Assembly (NCBI RefSeq): GCF_037975245.1
Contig: NC_092579.1
Span: 12,074,678-12,138,677 of the forward strand
Origin: Apostichopus japonicus
Taxonomy: Eukaryota; Echinodermata; Holothuroidea; Aspidochirotida; Stichopodidae
Direction: 5' to 3'
DNA: 64,000 nt
Made by a program: the position numbers and the translations under genes. Numbering within the stretch: position 1 is the stretch's first letter; each line of letters opens with the position of its first letter. The notes beneath the pieces are model-generated. The model was not told the DNA's origin, made no database searches, and saw only the letters and a program-made list of their open reading frames with translations. This document shows, piece by piece, positions 1 to 12,529 of this stretch.

Positions 1-984
1 TAGGGCGGTAATTCTCAAAATGACTGGGGTCTCCTTTTTTAAAGATTGGTTTTACCTTTGCTATTTTAAGCTTATCCGGAAAAATGCCGGTGTTAAAAGA
101 AATATTGCAGAGATGAGTTAAAGGCTTTACAATGTATGGGATAACTTGTTTGATAATACCTGGCTTAAAGTCATCATAGCCTGCTGCTTTGTTTGGTTTC
201 ACATTTGTGTGAGCAACTTTTAAAACTTCTTCTACTGTTACTGGATATTTAAATATGGAATGGCATACCTTGTCATTATTATGTAAAAAATTTTCCGCTT
301 TTAGTTTAATATTAATCTTACTAGCGAGGCTATAACCAAGATTTACAAAGTATTTGTTAAAGTTGCTAGCGATGTCATTATCATTGCTAATTTCGCAATC
401 ATCATTTTTAAATGTTGCTGGATATGATAAGTCTTTACCGTTTTTATTGAGAATTTCATTAATTGTACTCCAAGTACTGTTTACGTTGTTTCTACTCTGC
501 TTGAATTTATCATAAAAGTATAATCGTTTGGAATATCGTATAACATGGTTTAATTTATTACGGTACATTTTGTAAATAGACTTAGTATGTTCAGTAGGAT
601 TCTTTAAATAACGTCTAAATAATATGTTCTTCCTTTTGATTGATTTTAAAATGCCCTTAGTGATCCAGGGATGTTTTTTAGTACGTTTCTTTTTTTGGAT
701 TGAACACTTGAGTAGGAAAGCAATTATTATACGTAGTATTGAAATAATAGTAAAATGTATTATAAGCAGTATTCAACATCTGGTTCGTTTAGGACATTGT
801 CCCACGTAGTTTTCCCAATTTCAGAAGTGAAAAGTTTTATATTATTATCACTGTAATTACGTGCATAGATGGGATTATTTTGTCGGCGATTAGTCTCGAG
901 GGCATTGACAAACACTGGAAAGTGATCAGTGATATCTTTTACAAAAATACCTGATGAAAGTTTAGAATTACTATTAGTTATATT
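1..984 (-). mobile_element. 5'-truncated CR1/Jockey-type LINE copy (EN end to RT start)
   Basis: The reverse complement aligns along its whole length with the LINE at about 34.11-35.08 kb: position 1 corresponds to the early reverse-transcriptase region, and the match stops near 984 inside the endonuclease domain. The 3' end lies beyond the window edge, so the insertion is 5'-truncated, as is usual for LINEs. The copy has one extra base near 775 relative to the 33-kb copy, which breaks the frame after the residues NEPDV. At 661-671 it keeps a tryptophan codon where the 33-kb copy has a stop. The break point is followed by three 15-bp tandem repeats of the LINE edge (971-1013). Confidence 0.93.
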
Positions 985-1013
985 ACTATTAGTTATCTTA
1001 CTATTAGTTATCT
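971..1013. repeat. 15-bp x 3 tandem repeat at the LINE 5' break
   Basis: The unit CTATTAGTTATNTTA occurs about three times in a row. The first unit is LINE sequence and the others extend past the point where the match ends. This looks like slippage or template jumping at the end of reverse transcription. Confidence 0.7.
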
Positions 1014-2264
1014 GTTCCCACACACACATACAGTATACATACAGACGAGCAAGTAAAAGCCGACGGTCAAATTTCTTCTACCGCCAGCGGTTTCAAAGCA
1101 AAGGAGAACATGTATCTTTGGGGGGGGGGGGGGGGGTTCTGTATTAGTGCCATTGCAGTGTGTATGATAGTAAATTTCAGCATAACAATTGGACAGTGCT
1201 TCAATTGTAAAACTGTATACCTAAATAGTTGGCTATGTGTTTGTCACGTGAGTCGGGGTACAGCCTTTAGTGTTGCGCCACCGAGGATTAGGTAAAATTA
1301 GTTCTAACATTAATAATGATTATCAAATATATCATAAAATGTTATTATTAAATTATACGTATTGGTAGTACACGACATGAAACATTGATGGTAAGTTGTT
1401 TGTCTGCCACTCCTTCGGCTAATACAAGTGACGCAGCTGAAAGATTAAGCACTTCTGCGGAGTACAGTTTTAGTTGAAAATGGTGAGGGAGTAGCAAGAT
1501 AGCCCTTCACTCTCTTTTAAAGTGGACTTTTTGGGGTGGGGGAGGGGGGACGGGGAGGAAGGCCCCTCTGACCCCGATCCTATGCCTATGAATACTCTAA
1601 CCCGACCTTTTGGATATGTATTCGTACTCGAAAGCATTCTAAGGGCAATTTGAAAATCCAGTATAGATACTAAAGTGACCAACTTAACTCGAATACTCGC
1701 TCATATAGCCTTGTACTCTTACTCGTATACTCATGCTATTTTACTCGACCGACAGATGGTGAGGTAGAAGATAATTATCAACAAGTTCGCTACCGGACCT
1801 TCGGTCTGATATAGGCATGACTGCATTACAGGCTCGTGCCAATCGCTTCAGTTATTCCAGTATTCAAGCTCTCCGAGCTCTTTACAAAAGACACTTTCAA
1901 AGAGAATGCCTTCGTGTCGGGATTTAAAGCTGTGATTCATATAATATTGTTCTCATGAACACCAGGAATGTCTTTGATTCTGAAATGAAATCGGTTTTGC
2001 GACAAGTTCTCTCCAACCGTGCCGTTGTATACACATGTGTAGTTGCTTGTTATCGTCTGCATGTGTTCTACCAGGGAGTTGTTATGGCCCCCTGGTTCTA
2101 CTAATGGGAAGTAAATAGAGTTTGGATATGTGATGGAGCCTTTACCGACTTTTACCATGTCGACAAATTACTGACTGTTTAGCCTTAAATTTAGGCCCGA
2201 AAGATCAGACTGACGAATATTTCCGAAGTTTTACAGCAGAAGTTAACATATATTTATATATACA
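1014..2264. other. Intergenic stretch upstream of the first sulfotransferase gene
   Basis: No gene is supported with confidence. It holds a run of 17 G at 1120-1136, a G-rich tract near 1535-1560, and several loosely repeated TACTCG motifs around 1685-1750. A 73-codon minus-strand ORF at 1937-2158 is listed separately. Confidence 0.6.
1937..2158 (-). CDS. Unrecognised 73-aa ORF (doubtful)
   Basis: This is an ATG-initiated minus-strand ORF with an in-frame TAA a few codons upstream. The peptide has N-glycosylation-like sites (NYT, NGT, NLS) and one cysteine, but no signal peptide, membrane segment or family I recognise. Its composition is less biased than that of most chance ORFs here, which is the only reason to list it. 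It could be an exon of an unseen gene, although neither a convincing acceptor in frame nor a donor was found. A random ORF is the more likely explanation. Confidence 0.15.
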   Translation of the reverse strand: MVKVGKGSITYPNSIYFPLVEPGGHNNSLVEHMQTITSNYTCVYNGTVGENLSQNRFHFRIKDIPGVHENNII

Positions 2265-2272
2265 TATATAAA
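2265..2272 (+). promoter_or_regulatory. TATA-like box before the first sulfotransferase gene
   Basis: TATATAAA lies 24 bp before the ATG at 2296. If used, it would put the transcription start almost on the ATG, so it may be a chance match in a TA-rich stretch, or transcription may start elsewhere. Confidence 0.2.
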
Positions 2273-2295
2273 CAAGGCTGCAAAGGAACCCTAGA

Positions 2296-5200
2296 ATGGG
2301 AGAAAATTCCCAAAGCTTACTTGTGTTATTTTTGATATGTTTAGCCTTAGCTTGTTTGGATATATCGTTCTTTTATCCCAAACTTACGACACCGATTAAA
2401 TCTTCACCCAAGTCTGCTATCATCTCCAGAAGCGTGCAAGTCAGGCATCTCTACTCAAAGCCACACAGGCAAGCGTTGCACAAGCCATACATAGATACCG
2501 TAGAGAGGCGGTTAATCATGTTGGATAAAAGTGCTAACCAAAACGGTAAGTGGGCCCTACTTATAGGGGGCCCTACTTGGGCCCTACATATAGGGGGGAA
2601 TGGAATATATTACAGGCCTGTATTCCAAAACATAAGGACAACTTCCCTTGGCATGAGTATAACATACAAGTACAAGGCTACAAGCGCAGTTTAGAGTACC
2701 GTACCGTATACTTAACATTTCACTATAGTGTCTATGCTACTTTTTCAAAATTCCCCGAGTACCAGTAAAAGTCCACGGGGCGAGTACATGCGAGTACTGG
2801 TAATTATGCTTATGATTACCGGATATTAAGAACTCATCATTAAGGATAGTAAGGACTCAAGGAGTAGCAAGGACTCAATACAAGTATGGTGTATAGCTGT
2901 TAAAGATCAAATGGTTGGATAAAACATCTGCAATTTTTATTTGGGTGTGGGGATGGGGAGGGGGGGGGTTAGAGGGATTGGGCGGGGATTGTTGATCTTC
3001 TGCAAATTGTTACATGCATGGGCATATTTTTTTTAACTAATGGTCCATTGTGTTCGCTTATACTGAGGGTATATGGCTGTCTGGATAAGTTGTAGACATT
3101 ACTTGCTGGCCGATGAGTAAAATTCGACCTGTAGGCTGTATTACGTAATATCTTGACAACATGTTAGTTTGAGTCTATTTATATCTTTGATGTGAAATGT
3201 GTGAGGGAATGTATACATAGCCTACCAGCTGGCGTGATTATGTTTTTGTTTACTAAACGACGGTTACTTCTGTCAAACAGTTGATTTAGATTGTAGACCT
3301 TAGTGTTGGTTTGCCCGTGTTAATAATGTTATAAATGGTTATAACATTTTATTTAGGAATCGTTAGCATGTTTGGGATGTCAAAAAAGTGCCTTCATGTA
3401 CCTGTTGGTATCAACCATTCAGGGACTAGACATGGTTAAACATCATCGATTAAACATCATTAATAGTTCCCCTCCCCTTGAACCCCCCCCCCTCCGCCCC
3501 ATTCAGTTCATATTTAAACTCCAACAACACCCGATACACATAGAGAACACAGTTATACTACTGTAAATCTTAAAGTTTTGTACCACAGTAAAAACTGGAT
3601 CGTGCTAGAAATCGATAGCATGTGCTATTAGGATTATAGTAAGAACTGAGGATATGTGTCATTCCAACAAATCCAGTTGTTTGGGATATTTTGGAATTAC
3701 AAATATCCTCCTTTCTTATACTGTAAACCTATAATAGCAAATGCTACCGATTTATCAGATTTATCGGCACAATCCAGTATTTACTTTGGTACAAAACTTC
3801 AAAGATTTACAGTTGTGACTGTAATCTCTGTGTGAATCGGCTGCCAACAAGCATTTCTCTCGCCCAGAAATATTTAATTGCATAAGTTATTAAGTATACT
3901 GACTAAAGCAGGATCTGTATGAAAATCAGAGAAAGAGAGCGAGCGAGAGAGGGAGTGAGTTGAGTCACTCCACTAACATTAAAGACAAACCAGATCTAGT
4001 AAAATATTTCATTTCTATCTTTCAAGTAAAGAACCTTTAAGAAAACTGTAACTTTCAGGAATCTTTTCGTTGATTCCACTTTTTTTTCCTGATTTAGATT
4101 CAGATTGTACTCACATCAGAAAAGTGCCTAAAGGGAGCATGAAACTAAGAGTTCTCTACTCCTACGAAGGTTCTGGCAGCACATGGCTGAGATATCTACT
4201 CGAGCTCGCGTCTGGTTTCCATACTGGAAGCCACTACAGAGATAACGACGATTACATGAATGGTATGTTGGATTTTCTCAATCTTTCAAATCGAAAGAAA
4301 AAACATCTTTCAACAGACAAAATGTCAATTTTAAGAGTTTTATGACTTGTCCGATTAGTACTCACCTCGCTGATTTGTACTCGTCCTCACTGATTTGTAC
4401 TCTCCCTGACTGATTTGTACTCGCCCTAGCTGATTTGTACTCGCCCTCACTGATTTGTACTCGCCCTCGCTGATTTGTACTCGCCTCGCTGATTTGTACT
4501 CGCCTCGCTGATTTGTACTCGCCCTCGCTGATTTGTACTCGCCCTGACTGATTTGTACTCGCCCTCGCTGATTTGTACTCGCCCTGACTGATTTGTGCTC
4601 GCCCTCGCTGATTTGAATGGTAGTATAGCAACTAGTACACATTTACGTGCTATACCCCCTATTCCTATACTCACAGCAAGGGAATATTCTACTATAAAAT
4701 CTAGTGCATGACCTATTTATTACAGGATTTATTGGAGAAGCCATGGACCCGTTGGATAGAACGGTCTTACTTGTTAAGAACAGAGGGCCAAATATAACCC
4801 GTGCCTTTCCGGATGCAGCTTATGAAGAAGCTGTGATCTTAATTCGAGATCCATATGAAGCTATCCTTTCGTCTTATTTCAAACAACTATACGAAGACGT
4901 TGGCTACATAGATTATGATCTCTTTCGCACACGAGGTAAGAAACGACAAGAATTTTTTATCGTCTTTCTTTGTTACTTGAAAGTTGCATTTTGACTTGAA
5001 AAGAAAAGAAAAAAACCTTATAAAACAAAAAGGAGACAATAAAGGAAAACTTTTCCTCTGTACACTTTTCTTCATGTCATAAATGCATGATAAGGAAGAG
5101 AATTACTAAGAGGAATTTTAGTTTGATTAATAAAATATATTCATATGTTGTTGGCTTCACTGTTTTATTTTTAACAGAATGGATGGAATTTGTTGATCTG

Positions 5201-5536
5201 GAATCCAAGAAGTGGGTCTTTGGTGCTCGATATTCTTGCATCACTGTACACCCGTCAATAACAGTGTACTATGAAGATCTTGTCAGCAATACCGAATCAG
5301 AATTAAGAAGAGTCTTGACATTTTTGAATGTGAACGCTTCTTCGGAGAGAATGGAGTGCTCATTATCACATTCTGATCGGGTGTTTAGAAAGTACGAAGG
5401 CAGATCAGAGGAGCTTAATATTGATCCTTATACGGATGGGATGAAGAAGAATATTAATAGTAAAATTAGAGCATTAAGGACAGCACTACAGCATCACAAT
5501 TGTGGAACTGTTCCACAGTACGAAAGAGAAAAATAA
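2296..5536 (+). CDS. WSCD-like Golgi sulfotransferase, gene 1 (4 exons, 327 aa)
   Basis: Predicted exons are 2296-2545, 4098-4262, 4726-4935 and 5178-5536 (stop TAA). All three introns are phase 1 with GT-AG ends, and the joined frame is open for 328 codons including the stop. Exon 1 encodes a short N-tail and a hydrophobic anchor (about residues 7-26), giving type II Golgi topology, then a stem. Exon 2 carries the 5'-PAPS loop as GSGSTWLR (108-115). Exon 3 carries the 3'-phosphate motif, with R179-D-P and S187 in ILIRDPYEAILSS. Exon 4 carries HPSITVYYEDL (233-243) and the conserved C-terminal helix region. Potential N-glycosylation sites are NIT (161) and NAS in exon 4. The pattern matches the sulfotransferase domain of the WSCD1/2 family (vertebrate WSCD proteins act as sialate O-sulfotransferases), but there are no WSC domains. 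The acceptor substrate here is unknown. A second gene with the same structure follows 3.1 kb downstream. Confidence 0.88.
2546..4097 (+). other. Intron 1 of sulfotransferase gene 1
   Basis: The intron is phase 1, with donor GTAAG at 2546 and acceptor TTTAG ending at 4097. It begins with three short repeats around GGGCCCTAC (2551-2595) and has G-rich runs near 2950-2970 and a C-run near 3485. No other gene is seen inside. Confidence 0.8.
4359..4617. repeat. 20-bp minisatellite, 13 copies, in intron 2 of sulfotransferase gene 1
   Basis: The core CTGATTTGTACTCGCCCTCG recurs 13 times; two units are 19 bp and the rest 20 bp, with mostly CG/GA/CA variation at the unit end. Because 20 is not a multiple of three, all frames read through parts of it and produce the artificial SARASTNQ-type ORFs on the minus strand. 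It fills most of the 463-bp intron between exons 2 and 3. Confidence 0.95.
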
Positions 5537-5576
5537 TTTAAGATAATATTCTTTCCAACAAAAGACTGAAACAGCC

Positions 5577-5582
5577 AATAAA
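5577..5582 (+). terminator. Polyadenylation signal of sulfotransferase gene 1
   Basis: AATAAA lies 41 bp after the stop codon of the gene ending at 5536 and is followed by a TG-rich stretch, consistent with a very short 3' UTR. Confidence 0.6.
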
Positions 5583-5872
5583 ATGTGTTGATTCTATGTT
5601 CCTCTTATGGTGTATTGTATATTGTTGTGTCCCGTGTGAAACAGACTATCAAGACGAAGACAACCATTGAAAAGAGAAGGAGACTTATCAAAAGAATATA
5701 TTTGAGGGCGTACTCTATCTATCAATGGATCAATGGAAATTCTTTGTCTACTATTAAACGGCTGCTTATAATAATTTACTGATTAACATAGCATTACACA
5801 GCATTACCTCTTTTTATAGGCAAGACAATCCGTAAATAAGAAATGATTGTGTAGCAAGTGGTATGACATAGG

Positions 5873-6035
<163 letters not shown>

Positions 6036-6061
6036 CGTCCATATATATATATCAGCGTCCA

Positions 6062-6185
6062 TATCAGCGTCCATAGCCTAGTGGTTAGGGTGTCCGCGTA
6101 CAGAGCGGGAGGCCCGTGGTTCGAATCCCGGTAGAGGCTGAAAGTTTTTTCACTGTTCTTGATTTTCCAACTCATTACGATTTTC

Positions 6186-6190
<5 letters not shown>
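6062..6190 (+). mobile_element. tRNA-derived SINE, copy 1
   Basis: The A box TAGCCTAGTGG (6074-6084) and B box GGTTCGAATCC (6118-6128) match the RNA polymerase III consensus exactly. The tRNA-like head is followed by a short body (GAAGGTTT-like, then TTTTTTCACTG) shared with the copy at 21.38-21.5 kb. Both copies end in a TA-rich microsatellite that may be the 3' tail. The T stem is mismatched (CGTGG against CCCGG), so this is not a functional tRNA gene. Confidence 0.85.
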
Positions 6191-6231
<41 letters not shown>

Positions 6232-6330
6232 CCTATGTCATACCACTTGCTACACAATCATTTCTTATTTACGGATTGTCTTGCCTATAAAAAGAGGTAA
6301 TGCTGTGTAATGCTATGTTAATCAGTAAAT

Positions 6331-6337
<7 letters not shown>

Positions 6338-6381
<44 letters not shown>

Positions 6382-6482
6382 TGTATATATATATTCATGT
6401 ATATATATATATATATATATTCATGTATATATATATTCATGTATATATATATATTCATGTATATATATATATTCATGTATAG
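6338..6482. repeat. TA-rich repeat with TATTCATG units
   Basis: A (TA)n tract is followed by at least six copies of TATATTCATGTATA-type units of varying TA length. It directly abuts the right arm of the 107-bp inverted repeat. Confidence 0.9.
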
Positions 6483-8540
6483 AGGTAGCCCTACCGTTCA
6501 GGAAAAGCTTGATCCACTTTTAACCCTTATCACCTTCCATCTGGACTGTAAACATGCATGTGAACAAGTTAAAAGGAACTAGCCACTGTACATGTTCAGG
6601 TTAAAGGTTGATGAGCTATCTACGGCGTACTGATTACATATAGCTACTATTACTAATACCTATATGATCTATATAACCAAAAGGCCGTAGTTAACTATAT
6701 ATACTCTTCAACGTCCAAACATAACATTTTGATAATAACTTCTTCGAGTGAATGTACGTGCGTTAAACTCCATGTATAGTATGGTATACGGTACCTAAGC
6801 GCATGCATGGTTATCTTGATACACCGCACCGATCATGCTATATGTCCATATATAGGCTGAAATTGAATGACTTACAAATCATTTATTCATTCATTCATTC
6901 ATTCATTTACAGTCTGTATATAGCTGATCATTTACATACAAGCATATATTGTGTATATATATAGTGTATAATAGTTCATATATCATACACAGTTTGGTGC
7001 ATGAGTGAGGATTTTGTCAAGTGTCTATATGTATCTCTCAGGCATAATTTATTATTCAAACATAAACAACATAATATTTCAAGTGTTCGGGTAGAAATAT
7101 ACTTATTTAGTGTGTAAAGCAATCAAAAAGAGGCTTCTACCAAGTGTGCCCTCCCGACTACAGACACAATACACCCAAGAGTCGTAAAACAGTATAAGTA
7201 AAGCCGTGGGCTATTTGCATTTTGGATCAACAATTTTAGCAACCTTACTTGAACGTATATTTCTTGAACAAAAATTGTAATTTTGGAAACAAAGACATTC
7301 TCCTAAAGGCAAATAGATGCTCAACCAAGGGATTCTCAACATTGTTTAGATCAGACTGAGTATTCATTACAAATAAAAAGAAGGGGGGAAAAACCTTAGA
7401 TTTGTCGAGGCTTATGTTTCTTCTTTTGAATTGAAACGTTAGGAGTCAAAGCTATACTGAACTCTACCTAGATTTTAGTGTCGCGAAAGAAATCAATACA
7501 AACAAATATATATATTAAAGCAAAACATTTTTTTTTTCTTTCATATCCCCATCATGGGTTCTTATATTAGGCGGCTTCCATATACGGGCCAAACCTTGAA
7601 TGCCCGCCAAATATTCAATCCTGCTTTTATCCCGTAAACCAATCAGACGACAACCTTCCACTAATCGGGTGTGCGTGCACGGTTATTTTACTTAGTCCTG
7701 ATCTAGGTTATATAGTTAACACCAATAACTGTAATCTCGATTCTTCTATGCAAAGGATAAATGCATAACTGTACCTTCGCTATATAATAGTGTGGTATAG
7801 GGCAAGTATTAAGTATTAATATTTCCTTTTAATGCAATTATAGCTCCTTCTAAAACTATGAAATGATTATCATGGCACTTTTGTGTAAATTTTGGATATT
7901 AGCAAAATTAAGTCCTGTTAGATGGCGAGAGAAATTCTCATATACTGAAAACCAGCTGTTTACATCGGGTAAAGATAAGTAGTTAAGCTCGTTATAGCAC
8001 AGACCACAGTATCATGCATGGACATGTGAGAATTTCCTTTACTGACGTCCAATCTCACATTCACAAATTGTCCTTTCCGTTGTGTTTATACAGATATTTA
8101 CCGAAGACTGTTGCAACTCATATCAGAATCCATATAGCAAACTTCATTGTTCACATAAGTGGTGTCAGCGGTTTGTTTATTTATTTATTTATTTTTTATT
8201 AATAGACTAAACGGCGGGGGGCAGTTCATACACTGATGTGTATCTATCAACAGTCCTTGCATGCATGGGAAGCTCTGGCTATCATAGTTATATTATCCAT
8301 GTTCTTGGAAAGTATACATATATCCTTTTTGGAACTCAGTTACAATTTGCAATTAATGACAACATTTGTTGAAGGAGTGAAATCATAATCGTTAACCGGT
8401 GCAGCTGTAAAGTATTATGACCCTCATTTCACGGTTAGTATTTCATAGTTCATCGACAACGATTCGTCTAAAGGTACCAAAGGAAGGTTCCCCATCGTTT
8501 ACACTGAAGACGTTACTGTACGACAAGTTATAGGCGGACG
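6483..8540. other. Intergenic stretch between the two sulfotransferase genes
   Basis: No gene or recognisable transposon is seen. It holds an (ATTC)n run at about 6881-6907, homopolymeric A/T runs and scattered short ORFs without domain features. Confidence 0.6.
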
Positions 8541-8548
8541 TATATATA
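8541..8548 (+). promoter_or_regulatory. TATA-like box before the second sulfotransferase gene
   Basis: TATATATA lies about 104 bp before the ATG at 8652. A start 25-30 bp downstream would give a 5' UTR of about 75-80 nt. The match is plausible but is in an AT-rich context. Confidence 0.3.
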
Positions 8549-8651
8549 GCAAAGTCGCTTCGATTCTGATTTTTAATTTAAAAAAAAATAAAAAAACGAA
8601 ACCCAACTATACAGAGGCCACACTAAAAACCATACGTAATTTTGTGTAGAA

Positions 8652-11600
8652 ATGGTGAGTTTAAGACTTATTATCAATGCTTGTTTAATTGGGGCACTTC
8701 TAGTCGCAATAGTCATGGATGTGATCGTAGTTTACACAGTTGTCCCTAATAGTGGTAGAAAAGCAGCTTTAAATTCGAACACAGTTGATCACAATAAGAA
8801 GAAGGACGTAAACCGGAAGAGGAATGCCGGAAACAAGAAGAAAGAAAGTCAAAGTTTCGTGATCGCAAATCAAGTCAAGCTTGAAGATAATGGAAAGCCT
8901 TACATTGACACACCGGAAAGAGAAGTCATGTTACATCAAAAAGTAGATGCAAACGGCGCCGGTAAGTAGTGCATATGAACAAAGCTTTTTAACCAGTACG
9001 GTCTTTGTTTTTGAAGAGGTTGGGGGTTGTGGGTTGGGGAGGGGCAGGGGGTCAGAAGCGTCGAGGACCACATCAAGTCCCAGGACAACTATATCATCAG
9101 GTCCCCTTATTGCACTGCTCATTTCCTGAAGTAGGATAATGCAGTATTTTTAAATGAACATTTCCAGAACCTCTTCACATTTCAGGGTTCCCCACTTGAC
9201 CCCGGGCTGTAGTCTCCTTGGGGGGGGGGGGTGGGGCTTCAGCAGTACCATTTAATCCTTGGTATTTATTCTATCACTTTGCCGCCTCCGGAAAGGGATG
9301 TGTACCAAATCTGCTGGGTTTAAATCACTATTCAGTAATGGCATCATGCCTGCGTGATAATCATCACCATTCTCGAGGGAATGCCCTCCTCTTACTTCGC
9401 CCCTGCCCCGAGGTTAGGGCGATGGGTTAAGACCATTCGGGGTATAGGCATCACATATTCTAAGTGAGGCAAACTGAACTATGTTTTATCATCATCCAGT
9501 CGAGCTACGTTTATTTATGTGTTTTTGTTTTCTCCCAGATTATTTCGTCATAAATTGTTAAGATGGGTATATAACAAATTATATTACGATATGACTATGA
9601 ATAATGAAAATAATTTATGAGAATAGAGGGAAAATGACAAAAGAAGTGATAAGCTTAAGCACTTATATGCATTACCATGCATGAAATATTTACAACAGCG
9701 GGTAATAATATTTACCATGCATGGTTTCAGCAAATCACAGACTAGTGTGAAAGTTGTATCATCACATATACTGATATGGAGAAATAGTAGTATATGTGGG
9801 TTGATAACCTTTACTTTATATTTTAGCGTATATATTTAATAAATATATATATATATATATATATTTGTTTATTGTCACAGAATCTGATTGCACCGATGTA
9901 AAAGTAGCGCCTAAAGGTAGCATGAGACTAAGACTTCTCTACTCCTCTGAAGGATCTGGAAGTACCTGGTTGAGATATTTACTTGAGCTTACTTCTGGTT
10001 ACTATACTGGCAGTCACTATAGAGATAGTAAAGACTACATGGCAGGTAATTATTAACATGCAACATATTTTACACCAGGCGACATCGGTCAATCCCCATC
10101 ACACGGAATTTGGATGATTTAAAATATACTCCGGCTGTGCGGGTGAAGGGGAAGGGGAGGGGAGGGAGGGGGAGGGGGAGAGGAGAAAAGGAAGGGTATA
10201 CCAATGTTCACAAAACTATGGATGATCTTGTTTATTATAGTCTCCCAAATGAATTTAAACCACAAACCCTTCCCCCTTCCAAATTTACCACACGGATATA
10301 GAATCAACCAATCCAACCTACGCAGTTACAGGCTATATACCAATGTACGGGCCCAGAGTCAGGAATTCAGTTGGATAGACATCAACAATTTAAGAAGAGG
10401 CCTGTGTCCCGGCCTGGCTACGGAAGTGGTACTCTATATATCTTCAAGTCACACTCAAAGAAAGCGCTGTAAATGGTTGTTTGTGTACCAGGGGCTGGTG
10501 GGAGCCCACACTGGTGGGTGCTGGTGGTAGCCCACAATTACAGCACTGATAATTGGAAATAATAGAAAGAAAGAAAGCTAAATGAGGGTTTGTTTCACCT
10601 CTCAGTGAATGAATAAAGAGCAGAGACTATACTGAATTACAAGTTTGTAACTTGTCGGTTTTTCGCTTACAAATTAATCATTTAATTATGCAATTAAAAC
10701 TGCATATCATTATAGTTCACGGTTCATTTCTAATCGAAAGCAAGAGAAAAGACTAACTTATGCTGAATGGAGCTAACATGTATACCAGTGACTAAGGGGA
10801 AACACCTTTTTGTGTTATATTGAAGAAACTAATATGTTTTATATATTGAACGGGCGATGGGTGATGGCGGGATGGATCATGTGGTGGGGGGGGGGTGGGG
10901 GTAGTGAGTCGAGAGATGATAGCCGATATTTTTTATTCATTTTGATTCTAACAGGGTTTCATGGTGAATCTCTTGATCCTTTGGAAAATAATATATTGAT
11001 TGTTAAAAGCAACGGACCGAATATTACCAAGGTCTTCGAAGGAGGGACATTCGAATCAGCCATTATCCTCATCCGTAATCCTTTCGATACAATTATCTCG
11101 TCATTCTACAAGTACCAACACGAGACAATAGGGACCACCGATAACAAGATATTTCAAAGCGAAGGTAACTCTCAGACTAATTTCCAAACTGGTAGCAATT
11201 ATTCACAGTCAATATGTATAACTTTTCTAGAAATTTTGCATTTTAATTTAAAGCACTTCCCCTGCATGCATGGTTGAACCATAACTTCTAGGCCGTATGG
11301 CTAAGATCATGTGTAGTAATATATGTAGGGACTCGTGATATACATTTGACGAAAAACGGCGACGAGGTAGGGTTGGGGTGTGGGTGGGGTGTTGGGGGGC
11401 GGTCACGACGATGCTTAAGTAAAAATTAAGCTTACATCAAGTATATAGAGGATCATAAATTTTTCGTTATTAAGAAGACTGCACGCGTCATGCATATTGT
11501 GTATTAAAACACTGTTAGTTTACCAACATTGACTCATTTTGCGGTTGAGTATATTTATATTTTGTTTTATCATCTGTTAGGATTACTTTATCATTTTAAG

Positions 11601-12529
11601 ATGGCAAGGGTCTTGCTACGTGCGAACTGCAAACATATAGGTATATATAGATTTGTGGACGAAATCAGTAATAGGAATATAGTCAGTCCCGTAACTAAAC
11701 GTGGCATTGTTTCTATAGGAAGAGTCAAGGATGTTGGCTGCATGAAGATTAAAATAGTTTACTTCAACTGTTAACAGTAATGTAAAGCTTCTCGAACTTA
11801 ACATGACGATCAATATACCGTAAAAATGATGTGTGAAAAAGAATGACGAAATCTTGCAATCTTATTAAGTGGCTATTTAGTAGTCTTCTCAATCACTCCC
11901 AACTATCTTCTTTATTCCATTTCCATTGAGAAAAAGAAATCCTGTTTGTCCAGATTTTTGAGTTCCACCCCCCTAATTACATTGCCTATCCTTCCTCAGC
12001 CCCCATGGTAACCCTATCGTCGCCCCATACCTGTTTAAACTATCAGAGTTCTGGCTTGGTTCTGTTCATGAAATTTGAATGCTTTAAGACAGTAAGAAGA
12101 CGTGTATAATATATCTCTTTTCCCCAAACAGAATGGACCAAATTTACTACTATGCAATCCCAGAAATGGTTTTATGGTGCGCTATGCACTTGCATGATTG
12201 TACATCCGTCAATAACAGTGTACTACGAAGACCTTGTCAGCAATACCGAATCAGAATTAAGAAGAATTCTCACATTCTTAAATGTGAACGCTTCTTCGGA
12301 GAGAATGAAGTGCGCGATGTCACATTCAAAGCGAGTTTTCCGAAAGTACGAAGGCAGATCAGAGAAACTGAATATCGATCCTTATACGGATGAGATGAAG
12401 GTTTTTATTAATAATAAAATTCAAGCATTGCGAAGACAGTTTGGATTTAAGGATTGCGGGGTTATACCGCAGTATGAGGTTATACCTTCACCTCAAGTGA
12501 ATCAAACTAAAGTTAAAGAAACAGGATGA
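8652..12529 (+). CDS. WSCD-like Golgi sulfotransferase, gene 2 (4 exons, 360 aa)
   Basis: Predicted exons are 8652-8961, 9881-10045, 10955-11164 and 12132-12529 (stop TGA). The introns are phase 1 with GT-AG ends, and exons 2 and 3 have exactly the same lengths (165 and 210 nt) as in gene 1. The joined frame is 361 codons including the stop. Residues 7-31 form a hydrophobic type II anchor, followed by a lysine-rich stem (about 40-75). The 5'-PAPS loop is GSGSTWLR (128-135); the 3'-phosphate motif has R199-N-P and S207; HPSITVYYEDL is at 253-263. The C terminus is about 30 residues longer than in gene 1. The anchor and stem differ strongly between the paralogues, whereas exon 4 is close to identical over long stretches of DNA. 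By family resemblance it is a PAPS-dependent glycan sulfotransferase acting in the Golgi lumen; its substrate is unknown. Confidence 0.88.
8962..9880 (+). other. Intron 1 of sulfotransferase gene 2
   Basis: Donor GTAAGT at 8962 and acceptor CACAG ending at 9880, with a short TA repeat just upstream of the acceptor. It contains G-rich runs (about 9016-9050 and 9219-9235) and no other recognisable feature. Confidence 0.8.
10145..10196 (+). repeat. 52-nt uninterrupted purine tract in intron 2 of gene 2
   Basis: Every base from 10145 to 10196 is A or G, with many GGGG runs. Such polypurine tracts can adopt triplex or G-quadruplex forms; nothing here shows that this one does. Confidence 0.9.

Noticed and set aside
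4355..4674. Three overlapping minus-strand ORFs of SARASTNQ-type repeats
   Set aside because: All are frames of the 20-bp intronic minisatellite.
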